A DNA stretch of 64,000 bases from Phytophthora hibernalis (taxonomy: Eukaryota; Oomycota; Peronosporomycetes; Peronosporales; Peronosporaceae), in contig JAAKBF010000048.1 of the NCBI GenBank assembly GCA_012656075.1, forward strand, positions 372,001 to 436,000, read 5' to 3'. The translations under genes were made by a program, and so were the position numbers. Position 1 is the first letter of the stretch, and each line of letters starts with the position of its first letter. Under the pieces are notes generated by a model, which saw only the letters and a program-made list of their open reading frames with translations, had not been told where the DNA came from and made no database searches. Below, in pieces: positions 9,727-20,681 of this stretch.

Positions 9727-11485
9727 ATGGACCTTTTCAACAAAGCCAAGGAAGCTGCTGAAAAGTATCATGTCAAGGAGAAGGCGGTCGAGTACGCGCA
9801 GAAGCAAGTCGCCATGCGTGAGGAGGAGCAATGTCGTGCAGAATTCGTTGAGAAGAAAGACAAGACCATTGTCAATAAGGCTGTAGAAGCTGCCGAAGAT
9901 TTCCTCGCCAAGCAAGGACAGCCGAACGTTTCGTCACCTACGGACTGTGAACGTCGCTCAAGGTCTTCTAGTAGTAGCTCGAGCTCCAGCAGTGACGACA
10001 ACAAGTGCCGTCAAAAGACCATCGATACGGCGACGTCCTACTCGACTCGCGTCCAAGGCGACGGCTACTCTGAAAAACGAAGACGGTTATCGTCACGGAA
10101 AAGAAGTACACGTCGCGTTCTGTCAATGACGCAGGCCGTGACTTCAATTCAATGAGTTATCCGAACGTGGGCGAAGATCGCCGCTTTGCTGTGTCAAGTG
10201 AGGCGGTCGGGAAAACTACTCCAATGATTCGAGTTCGGGACGCGCCCAGAGCTACCAGGAATATTGGAGTGAAAAGGACAATGGAGAGAGTGCAGAAAAG
10301 TACCCTCGCTACACTGGAGCCCCTCAGTACGGTTCCGACAACGTTCATCAAAGCAGCGTTGAAACCTCGACTTCATACTCATCTCGTGTCGAAGGTGGCA
10401 ACAGCTACGGTTCTAACACTCGTCGCCGCGGTAACGTCGACACGTCCTACACGTCTCGTGGCGAAAATGACAATGGCTACTCCGAGAGTACAGCTACAGT
10501 CGTCGTCACGGAAAAGAAGTACACGTCGAGCTACTCTGGCGATTCAAGCCGTGGCATCAACTCTAGCTATCCGGATGAGACCTGCAATTCCTTCAGTCGA
10601 ATGGGTCTAGGCAACGACAATGGTCCGAGCTCAGGCCTAGCCTACGGCTCGGCTGGTGCACGTGGGGAACAGTACTTCGAAACGGAGAGTTACCCGCGCT
10701 ACGCAGGAGACTCACAATACGATTCCGACAGCTTCCGCCGAAACACGTCGACGTCTTACTCAGCTCGCGCCGAAGACGACAACTGCTTCGGCATGGACAA
10801 TTTTGGTCAAAGCAGCACCAACACATCGACGACGTCTTACTCGTCTCGTGCGGATAGTTCGAATGACACCGAGAGTTCTTCTTCTGTCGAGAAGCACACG
10901 TCGAGCTATGCTGGCGAGAGAAATTCGAGCAACCCCAGCGAAAGCGATAGGTATGGTGCCAGACGGGATGGTTATCCCAGGAGCTCGACGCAATATCAAA
11001 GCACGGAGGAGTACTCATCTCGATCGACCGATGACTACAACGGTAGAGATAGAAACTACTCGAGTTACCAAAGCTCGGAGAGTCAATCGGGTGGTGATGA
11101 GTTCAATGGTGGAAGCAGCTACCGCCATCAAAGCTTGGAAGAGTACTCGTCTCGCTCGGGTGGCGGCTACAGCAACAATGCCGACAGAAGCTATCAAACC
11201 ACGGAGGAGTACTCGTCTCGATCCGGTGGAGAATACAAAAATGCCGGTAGAAACTACTCCAGTTATCAAAACTCGGAGGAGCACTCGTCGCGATCAATCG
11301 GTGGCAACAACAACGAAGGAAGAGGCTACCCGAGTTACTCGAGTGGAGCTACCGAAGCCAGAACGGGATATGAAGTCGAAAGTGACTACCGTGCTCGCGG
11401 AATTCAAGATAGCGGAAGCTACCCTGACGGACCAAGTGGAGTTGGCATGCCCTACGAAAACTATGGATCGTCCAACAACGGCTAG
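9727..11485 (+). CDS. LEA-like head with long Ser/Tyr-rich repeat tail
   Basis: About 586 aa if two one-base gaps are allowed, near 10078 (a run of As) and near 10212 (GGGAAAA). The head (residues 1-75) matches the 7401 protein: M-D-L-F-N-K-A-K-E-A-A, E-Y-A-Q-K, V-E-A-A-E-D-F-L-A-K-Q-G-Q-P. The rest is a Ser/Tyr/Arg/Glu-rich tail with repeated T-S-Y-S-S-R, T-E-K-K-Y-T-S, E-E-Y-S-S-R-S-G-G and R-N-Y-S-S-Y-Q motifs, like the 8782 protein. The same tail register is found on both sides of each gap, so I read one gene. It joins the two protein types of this cluster. Function unknown. Confidence 0.65.
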
Positions 11486-11814
11486 AACGTCTACGGAACT
11501 TCCTCCACGTCAATGATGGCCAACAGGACCAACGCTTACCGCGACGACGGAGTGTAGTACGAACAACAAAACAAATCAGCTAGCGCTACCCTCACAATGA
11601 ATTTCACTTTTCTTGTTGATCAACATATAAAAATGCTGTAGCTGCTATCCACACTCAAGCGAACGGTGATAGCAGCTCTCATAACTCATAAACAATCGCA
11701 GTCTTCCCTTGGGTTCCGTTCAGTGATCACATCGAAGGCAAACCGTGCGCTTCGCCGAGACTGCGGCGAAGGAAAATATGATCTGGAGTAGGTTGTTGTC
11801 CAGATGAAGCAAAG
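11486..11814. other. Convergent intergenic region
   Basis: Lies between the 3' ends of the plus-strand cluster and the minus-strand LRR-like gene. It is AT-rich (ATATAAAAATG near 11625). No gene is seen; it probably holds both 3' untranslated ends. Confidence 0.4.
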
Positions 11815-14071
11815 TCAGATGAAGCAAAGTGTCGCTCGCAGGTGTAATGTGACCGCGAACGACGCTGAGGAACGCAAGACGGCAACGAAGCGGCAACTTC
11901 CCTTCTCGACACTGAGCAATTCTTGGTGGTGCTGGCGAAAAGCAGCAGCGTACTTGTCGAACAGAGATGGCAGTACCAGTAAGTCGATGTACATGAGCTT
12001 GTCGTTAGTCTTGAGGACATCCAGAAATGCCTGCACGGTCTCGTCTGTCATTGGGAATTCTTCGTTATCAGCACCCAAGCACAGTTCGCGAATTCCATTA
12101 GCGAGCGCGCTGTGCGGATCCGCTAACTTCTTGGCGAAACGAGTGATGACTTCGGCGGGTGCGTTGTAGTACGCGAGTCCAAAACAGCGAATCTTTGCGT
12201 TTCCATTCTCCATCTCGAGCATCAAGATGTTCAAATCAATTTGAACGCTATCCAGGAAAAGCTGATCAAGCTTCGGGCTTGCCTTCAGAATCGCATCAAC
12301 ATCCAAAGCAGCAGATCCGGTCGTTTGAATTGAAAGTTTCAGCAGTGATCCCCCAACAAGTTCCAGAAAGCGAATCAGCACCGGCATTTCCTGCTCCGCG
12401 TTGCTTTCAACCGACAGAGAAAGCGACGTTATCCTATTGACAGCGCGACGCGGCTGTAGTCGCGCAGTTGAATCAATCTCCGCAACTCTGCGAACATCAT
12501 CCCTCGCAACGACTCCATTACCACGTCCAGGTACCAGGACGTTTACCCAGTCACTGTCACCGTCGTGCTGAAGTAGGCGGAACATGAAGTCATCCACCGT
12601 TTCCAGCGAGGTGCTGTCATTGGGAGTGGTAATTGACTCCTTGATTCGAACTGGCGTGCCTTTAGGGATGTAGACATATTCGATGGTGTTTCCTCCTTCA
12701 GCATACGCAACTTCCGCAGCGTCGGTGGCTTGACCAGGTTCCGGCACGTTTGCAGCAAGCACTTGAGCAATGGCATCCACGTCGGCGGTGCTTAGCTGGA
12801 CGCCCATCAGGTTAATCTCTTCAATTGATGACCGCGATGCATCGCTGAATAGCGCGTATGTGAGCCATTGCCAGCGCCAAGTACGTTGATCTGGTGTAAG
12901 TGGGCGAAAAGCGCCATTGATCGTCAGCTTACGGACCTCAGACGCCTCAGCCAGAGACGAACAAAGTCCAGAGAAGGTTTGGTCGTCCATTCCAAACAGC
13001 GGAATCACCACAGACTCGATCGAGGAGCGTCGAACCATTCGCGGGTGATCATTCGGACGTGTCGTGATCGAGCGACCACAGAAAATCGTGTTGAACAGCA
13101 AACCACAGCGATAATGCGCCGCTAGAGCGCGCGGGTGTACTTCACCTGGTCGAAAATATCCCGTCTGGGGGTCCTGTTCCAGTGACAGCTGCAGCTCCGA
13201 GATGGCCAAGCTGGGCATACCCAAAGTCGTCAGAAACACGTTCGGCAGATCACGCGAGACTTGGATCGTACCAAGACACATCTGCACCGACTCCAACTCG
13301 TACGCGAAATAATGTCCGTCCGCCGTGCCGTCGTCATCACTGTAGACCAGAGGTCCGAGCGCCTTGTTTCCGTCTTCATCAATCGTCAACGCTCGACGCT
13401 TGGCTTCTCGTTCTCCAGCCAGCCATTCGTTGTGCTGTCGAATCTCGTCCAGCGTGATAAGCAGTGCTCTCAAATGTGCCGAAAGTACTGGTTGTCCTAG
13501 GTTCCAGAAGTCTGTGAACTGCAGCGCGTACGGGATCCTTCTCCACTTGTCGACGGTCTCCGTTCTGCCTCCAGCTGCTCGATGGAAGGCCAGAATGGTG
13601 AAAAGTGCGTCTTGGAACCCTGCACTCGTGCGAGTGCCGTCTTCTGCTGTATTGGTGCGGTGCAAAGGGGTCGAGGCAGGAAGAACTGCCGAATGGTTGC
13701 GGACGGCAGCAACGCACTGTAGCGCAAATGCTCGACATCGAACCGCAGCAGGAACTGCGGCTCGAACACGCCGTCCAACGTGTCGTCGTCATCCAAAGTC
13801 AAGTCGCAGCATTGCAGCAGCAGGAACTTCCACGCTTCATTGTCGACGATCGCCACAAGACTCAACAGCTCCAGCGCTTCTCGCAACACGCGAATATCAC
13901 TCGCTTCACGATTCAGAATCGCCATGAGCGATGGCGGAGGGCGAACCGCCACATACCAATACTCCCCAGGGCAGAGTGGTCCGAGAACCGACCTTCCGAC
14001 GTCAATCGGCCCCGCAGAACCGAGCACCAAGGCTCGAGGAAGGCATATTTGTCGGCCAGAGAGGCCTGCAT
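11815..14071 (-). CDS. Leucine-rich-repeat-like protein, paralogue A
   Basis: About 752 aa from the ATG at 14071. An N-terminal block contains W-Y-V-A-V-R and L-L-S-L-V-A-I-V-D-N-E-A-W. The body holds irregular leucine-rich segments (V-R-K-L-T-I-N-G, I-E-E-I-N-L-M-G-V-Q-L, L-D-Q-L-F-L-D-S-V, G-I-R-E-L-C-L-G) and a W-R-W-Q-W-L-T-Y-A-L-F block shared with paralogue B at 18482-20573. Two one-base gaps break the visible frame, in CCCC at about 13957 and about 13668 (plus strand). Adding one base at each makes the whole length open and collinear with paralogue B. No signal peptide or transmembrane segment, so probably an intracellular interaction protein. Confidence 0.7.
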
Positions 14072-14165
14072 GCTGAGACTTTCGCAATGGTGGGATGAGT
14101 CAAATCCGATTGTATTCCGTGAATCAAGAGGATGAGCGCTACTAATGGTCTGCTTGGGGTTGAAC

Positions 14166-17100
14166 TCACTTGACGTGGTGCTCCGAATCCGTTGGCGCAG
14201 AAAGCTCCGGCGTCGGGATGTGGGGCAATGGTAGGTCCTCCTCGGCCTCTCCATCATGTGACGACGGAGACGGAGGACCACTTGGATATAGGGCAAAGGC
14301 CGTCAACGGGTCGTGCTCGCTCAGCACGGTGTGCAGACGAGCGAGCGCGGGGCTGGCACTAGCAGGCAGCGACGACCACTGCGCGTGCTGGATGGTCGAC
14401 ACGACGTCAGCGAACGTCACTTCACGGACGCTCACGGGGACGCTCTCCTCCATGATCGCAGTAGCGTTCTGCTCAATGACTGCGGTCGTGCTCTCGTCGG
14501 TCTTCTTCACCTCTTCGACGACTTTGACCTCCTCGACGACATTGACTTCCTCGACAGTCTTCACCTCCTCGACGACCTTGACCACTTCGGTTTCCGTCAC
14601 CTCCTCGGTTGTTGCCACCTGTTCTACCTCCTTCACTACTTCGGTCACGTTAGCTTCGTCGCTAACGTTGACCTCCTCACCTACCGATGCTTCTTCGGTC
14701 GTCGTCACTTCCTCGACCACCTTCACCGTCTCAATTGTCGTCACTTTCTCGTCTCCCGTGATCTCGATAATCTCCGTCACCTCCTCGGTGATCTTGACCT
14801 CCTGCGGCTCCTCAATCTCTTCCGGCTTACTATCTACATGTACCTTAGCGACCGCGACTTTGTCGGTCTTTGCAACCTCTTCACTAACCTCCACGTCTTC
14901 GTGCTCCTTGATCTCTTCAGCTGCCACTACGTCCTGCGACTCCTTGACCTCCATTGCAACCTCGGTGGTGGCCTTCACTTCCTCAGTCATCAACGCGTGT
15001 ACCTCAGCGTGTTCAACCTCTTCGGTAGCTGTCACCTCAGCCTTCTTACTAACCTCGGTGGTCTTCACGTCCTCGGTCTCTTCGGTCGTCGAGACTTGTA
15101 CCTCAGCGTGTTCAACCTCTTCGGTAGCTGTCACCTCCTCAGCCTTCTTACCAACCTCGGTGGCCTTCACTTTCTCCGTCTCTTCGCTCATCAACACTTT
15201 AACCTCAGCGTTTTCGACCTCTTCGGTAGCTGTCGCCTTCTCAGTCTCCTTTGCAAGCTCAGCCTTCACTTCTTTAGTCTCTTCCATCGTCGACACTTGT
15301 GCCTCAGCGTTTCCAATCTGTTCGGTAACTGTCACCTCCTCAACCTCCTTTATTGTCTCGATGACCTTGACTTGCTTAGCGTCTTCAGTCATCACTTGAT
15401 TTTGATTTTCAACTTCTTCGACTTTTGTGGTAGTCGTCACGTCCTCCGTGATAACCTCTTCAACCTCCTTGAATTCCTCATTGATCTGGACTTCCTCTGC
15501 CACTTTAACCTCTTCAGCCGCCGCCACTTCTTCCGAAACCTTCGTTCCATCGACGACTTCGATCTCCTCCGGTTTTTGGCCTGCTCAACCTCCTCGATAT
15601 CGTTGACTTTCTCAAACTCTTTCACCTCTTCGGTAGGCGACACTGGTTCGTTAGACTTGATCTCCTCGGTCAGCTCTTCTGATTCCGCCACTTGATCGTT
15701 CTGTTCCATCTCAACTACGGTCTTCTCCGAGAGAGCGGCAGCAGCCATCTTTACTCGTTCGCTCTTCTGCCTTTCGATCGCTGCTTGGGCCTCCAGCTCC
15801 TTCTGCTTCTGTTTCTCTAATGCCTCGAGTTTTGCCTTCTCAGCAGCGACGCGGACGCTAACCTCGCTTTCTGCTACGAAAAAGGTGTCGACAGTTCGCA
15901 CCGCAGGAGCGGCTGACAGCATCTGCTTCTCTAGTGCCTCATACTTCTCCTTTTCAGCAGACACGCGGATGCTCGCATCGTGCGCGAAGAAAGTATCCAC
16001 TGTTCGGACTGTGGGCTTGATTTGCTTATCAAAGGCCTCATACTTCTCCTTCTCGGCAGACACACGAACGTTCGCATCCGGCGCGAAGAAAGTATCCACC
16101 GTTCGGACTGTGGGAGCAGCAGTCATGACTTGTTTCTCTAAGGCCTCATACTTCTCCTTTTCAGCAGACACGCGGACGCTCGCATCGTGCGCGAAGAAAG
16201 TATCCACTGTTCGGACTGTGGGCTTGATTTGCTTATCAAAGGCCTCATACTTCTCCTTCTCGGCAGACACACGAACGTTCGCATCCGGCGCGAAGAAAGT
16301 ATCGACTGTTCGGACGGTGGGGGCAGCAGTCAAAACTTGCTTCTCCAGGGCCTCATACTTCTCCTTTTCAGCAGACACACGGACGCTCGCATCGGCCGCG
16401 AAGAAGGTATCCACCGTTCGGACTGTGGGCTTGGCTTGCTTCTTAAAGGACTCATACTTCTCCTTTTCGGCAGACACACGAACGCTCGCATCTGGCGAAA
16501 AAAGGTATCTACCGTTCGAGTCACCACCGACTGCGTGCGTTTCTCAAAACGCTGTGCCATTCCCCGTACACCTGGGCTCTCAGCGTTAGCGACTGTGTAC
16601 CGACGAGAATACGGCTCTGGTGTCTGGGCAAGCCTAGCAGTAGCCTCCGTTTTATCTTTGGTAGGTGTCCTTAATACGTCAGGCAGCGAAGCTGTTTCAT
16701 GCGCAGCAGAAGCGTCGGTGGCAAGTTCCTTTGTCTCCGTCGATGCGGTCGCCGTATCGTCACTAGTGCTCTTTTCCTTCACCTTCTGTTCCTTCTCAGC
16801 AGCCACGCGCTTGGCAAGTTTTCCTCAGCTTCCTCGGCTTCCTTGGCCGCTTGTTTTTCCTTCTCTTTCTCTAAAGCTTCGTACTTTTGTTTCTCTGCAC
16901 CAACGTGAACGCTCTTTTCGGTAGGGAAAAAGCTGCGTACCGTACGGAACGAGAGGTTGTCCAGCGATTGCTCTGCCTTCTTTTCAAAGCGACTTGCCAT
17001 GTTCCGAACGCTCGACATGGCAGAGCTCTTCTTAGGCCCTGGGCTTTGCTTCTTCGCAGGGGATTTCATCATCTCCTTCGCTTCAGCTTCGTCCTTGGCG

Positions 17101-18288
17101 CGCTGCGCCATGAGGTCGTTGTACTTTTCCTCTCTCCACTGACGCTGATACTGCGCTCCTTCGAGAAAAACTCGCGCTTCGTTCGTATCTTCAGGTTGTC
17201 TAAGTGATCGTTCTCTTCCTCGTGAGTTTCAAGGTGCTGCACCGCATGCTTCACGGGCGACGCGCCGCTCAGATCCAGTTTAGCAGCCGACGGGGTACGG
17301 TGCGTTTGCAGCAACTTCTCTTCGTGGACTTCGAGGTGGTGAACCAGCTCGTGGACTGGGAGGGCGGGTTCAGTTCCAACTTAGCCGCCGAGTCGGTGCG
17401 GTGAGCTCCAGCCATCGTCGAAACCTTGTCAGCAAAACCCGAGATCAAAGACGGGAGCTTCTTCTTAGGTGTCTGCTCCGAAGTTTCCGGCGCGACATCG
17501 TCAGCTTCATGCTCCGGCTCCTCCGCTTCCACGTCTTGATTGGCAGGTGCTGCGTCAGACGAGTTCTCCTCCGTCTGGGAGGCATCAACCTCACTAGCCG
17601 TTTCTGGTTCAGTAGGGTCTTCAACGGTAGCAGCGCAAACATCGTCCGGAATCTCCACCTCGCTACTCTTAACGGCAGTCTCGGCGACAGAAAGCACAGC
17701 TTCTTGAGTCTCCGTCGTTGCAATCAGCACTTGTTGCGTCATCTCCTCAGTCATAGCTTGTTCCTTGTCAACTTGGATGTCACCAACAGCAGCAGCTTCC
17801 ATCACTTTGCTGACCGCTTCCCTTTCAGTAACTTGAGCAATGACACCGATAGTGCTCTCTCCAGCGTTAACGTTCTCCTCGCTCCCCGCAATCTCAGTCA
17901 CATTACCGCTCGAGTTGCGCATCTCGTCGAGGCTGAAGACGCTGTCGGCGTCAACGGAGCTGCCCAAAGTAGCAGCCACCGAGAAGCCCCTCTCCTCCTC
18001 CTCTGCAGCTTCCACGTTGCTCTCTGCCTCCTCCTCTTCCGCAGCCAGCGCCGCCAAGTCCACCTCTCCAACCTTGCTGCTCTCCTCCTCGAACGGCTCT
18101 TCAACTGCAAAGTCCTCCGTCCTGACGCTGTCACCGTCCACGGAGCTGCCCAGCGTCGCCGCCACGGACTCGGCCACCTCCGCCTGCTCTTCAACTGTCG
18201 TCACGTGCTCCTCAACCGTCTGATCTTGCTCCACAACCGTCTGCTCTTCCTCGTGCTGCTGCTCGCTGGTCGCGCCGGGGGACGCCAT
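14166..18288 (-). CDS. Large acidic repeat protein with VRTVDTFF repeats
   Basis: About 1,375 aa from the ATG at 18288 (M-A-S-P-G). Order: acidic disordered N-terminus (residues 1-290); two A-A-K-L-E/D-L modules each followed by a H-L-E-V/T-H-E-E helix; then a ladder of units V-R-T-V-D-T-F-F-A-x-D-A-x-V-R-V-S-A-E-K-E-K-Y-E-A-L/F. The first units (near 17,150, 16,900 and 16,500) are diverged. The later six (15,880-16,480) are near-identical and alternate between about 33 and 36 aa. The C-terminus is a long Val/Glu-rich stretch (V-E-E-V, T-E-E-V) ending in a Pro/Ser tail. Five frame breaks (about 17290, 17115, 16815, 16495, 15575) lie in or beside short homopolymers; adding five bases makes the length divisible by three. 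Not recognised; possibly a coiled-coil scaffold. Confidence 0.65.
15880..16500 (-). repeat. Coding tandem repeat, about 102 bp, in alternating pairs
   Basis: Six repeats of 99-108 bp in the acidic repeat gene. Odd and even units differ (one ends ...L-E-K-Q-V-L/M-T-A-A-P-T, the other ...F-D-K-Q-I-K-P-T), giving a pair repeat of about 207 bp that was itself duplicated. The high DNA identity between pairs points to recent expansion. Confidence 0.85.
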
Positions 18289-18481
18289 GATCCGTCGCCC
18301 TCTCCACAATTGATACTGTGGCACAAGTTACACGTTGCGCGACTGATGTTGTAAGGCAGGTTAGCTATGTGATTTGAGAGGTTGATTTGCAACGCCACGT
18401 TTTAGGGACATAAACGGGGTCATAGCTTCACAATCAGACACGGTTGAAGGACATGTACTGAATTTAGGTTAACTCTAGACT

Positions 18482-20573
18482 TTAGTCGTCGTAGTGGATC
18501 GTGACGGCGCGTGTGGCGCACGTGGCCGCGAAGGCCAATACGATGCTCAGCACGGCGTCGTCCAGCAAAGCGGCGCAATTTGCAGCATGGCGGCCTCGCA
18601 TTGCGCTCAGAAAACCCAATTTACTTGCAATCGGGAGCTTATCCTGCACAACGGGCAGTGGCTCTCCGTGGTGCTGCTGGAACGCCTTGTCGTGCTTCAG
18701 CTGCAACTCGGGACTCATCCCGAGGCTCAAATACGAGAGTTTTCTGTTCGTCTGCAGCATCGACAAGAAACTCCGAACATTGGCGTCGTCCAACGTGCAG
18801 GACGCTTCGGAGCCCGAAATCCCGAGCTCCGACAGGTGAGTGCCGATGGAACTTGTAGGCGACGCAACGGCTTCCGCTAGCTGCGTGATCTGCTCGTTGC
18901 TGGAGAAGACGTTCACCAGTCCGAGACAGGTGAGTTTGGACGCACTGGTGTCGCTGCAGAAGGCGCTGGGATCTGCCAGATCGATGCCTTCGAGAAACAG
19001 GTCTGTCAACTGCGGACAGGCTTGACAGATGGACGCCATGCCGATCGGATACGAGCCAACAGCGTAGAGAGCCAGGGACCGCAACGGAGCTCCGACGAGT
19101 TGCAGGAAATCGGCCAGCACTTCGCCTCCGTCGTCACCAATATGAAGATCGAGCGCGAGGGTCAGAGCTTTGAGTCCGGACGTTAAGTTGTTTTGATGGC
19201 GCTGCTCGACTTGATGTACACAAAACTTGGCAACTCGAGCGATACCGAATCCGGGCAGCACGACATCCAAATGATCGTCGTCATCGTTTACAATGTGGAG
19301 CCACGAGCTCGTCTCCAACAAAATGGAAGACGGTTTGTTTTCTCCGTCGCCTCCTGGGTCGACAAGGGCAAGTTCCGTTCCTTCTAGGAAGTGGCCACAG
19401 CTATCGTGTCTTCGGTCATGGGTATGTAGGATGTTTTCCTCGGAAACGACAGTAGCTGCTGGTGAGCTGGATTGGATTGCTACAGCGATCGCCAAGGTGT
19501 CCTGGCGAGTCAACTGAGCTGCTGTGACGAGTGCTCTCGCCACGGTCGATTCTGTCGACGTCCTGAAGAGCGCGTACGTCAGCCATTGCCACTTCCATCG
19601 CCTCACCTCCTCTGTGTCGGACATGCGGAAGACACCATACATGCGAAGATGCGTCGTAGCGGAAGCAGAGCCGATTGCAGAGCACAACGCAGCAAATTGC
19701 CACTCGTCACAGTCATGACACCCGACAGAGAGAGTGTTGACCCGCCTTGCCCAGCGTCTGCAGAACCACAGCACACCACGTTACGTAGAAAGCGCCCAAC
19801 GTTTTCTTGCATTTGCCCATAGTTCTCTGAGCTGCATTTCTTGAGCGAGAACGCAAACAACGAGAAGGGTAGCCCCGAGCTCAGCAGACTCGTGAGCCTC
19901 TGCATCAGTGACCAGGACATGTTCACACCTCCCACATCCAAGCGAATCGAGTCGATCTTCAGAGGAAGTAAACCATCCAATTCTCGGTTCGCTTGAAGCA
20001 GCCCAAGCGTTACGTCGAGATCACGCAGGTGTGTCTCCAATGCGTCGTCGGGCAGCGTGACCAGTTCGAACTGCAGCTCATTCGGGATCAACGTCCCCAT
20101 TGCATCATTCTTCACCTCTGCCAACGTACGTCTAGCCTCCAAGTAGTCTTCACTCGCTCGTTCTGCGCTTGTCGACAAGAAAAATCTCTTGCACACAGCA
20201 GCAGGCGACAGCGCACCAGACTCCACGAACTTCTCGTTGAAAACGAAACGGAACCGCGGAGCCAAGGCGCAATCGAGTGGTTGGTCGTCTTCATCCCTCG
20301 GAACTCGACACTGCTGCACCAAGAGCGCGCGCCACGCAGCATTGTCCACGATCGCCACTCGGGCGAGCAAATCCAGAGCTTCCCAAATCCGTCGGAGAGC
20401 GGCCACCCCAGCTTTGTCAGGCGAGTGGGAAGTCGCACCGCCACCCAGTGATATTCCCAGCGAGCCGAGTTGTCGACTGTACGACCTTCCAGGTGCAGTT
20501 TGCCACGCAGAACTCGACACCACGGGTACACGAATGCCCACCGAGCCGGGGGCGCGGCGTCAATCGCTGCCAT
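18482..20573 (-). CDS. Leucine-rich-repeat-like protein, paralogue B
   Basis: About 697 aa from the ATG at 20573 (M-A-A-I-D-A-A). The N-terminus has P-W-C-R-V-L-R-G-K-L, Y-H-W-V-A-V-R and D-L-L-A-R-V-A-I-V-D-N-A-A-W, matching paralogue A. The body has W-K-W-Q-W-L-T-Y-A-L-F and leucine-rich segments such as L-T-D-L-F-L-E-G-I-D-L and L-S-E-L-G-I-S-G. Two frame breaks, near 20425 (AAA run) and near 19750 (GGCGGG), separate collinear pieces, and one base at each restores the frame. It lies head-to-tail with paralogue A, with the acidic repeat gene between them. The pair probably arose by duplication. No secretion signal seen. Confidence 0.7.
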
Positions 20574-20681
20574 GCTGGACACGTCCCAGGGTATCAGATA
20601 AAGTTAGTCTATGAGCCAATGAGATTTGCTGGGGATCACCACTGTCGAGCTCCTCTGGTATTGTTTTTCGTCTAACACACC

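Noticed and set aside
14170..15695. Long plus-strand frames of 409 and 460 codons
   Set aside because: Antisense shadows of the Val/Glu-rich tail of the acidic repeat gene; their Ser/Thr- and Leu-rich compositions follow from its repeated codons.
15885..16924. Plus-strand repeat frames (234 and 245 codons)
   Set aside because: Mirror of the VRTVDTFF coding repeats on the other strand.
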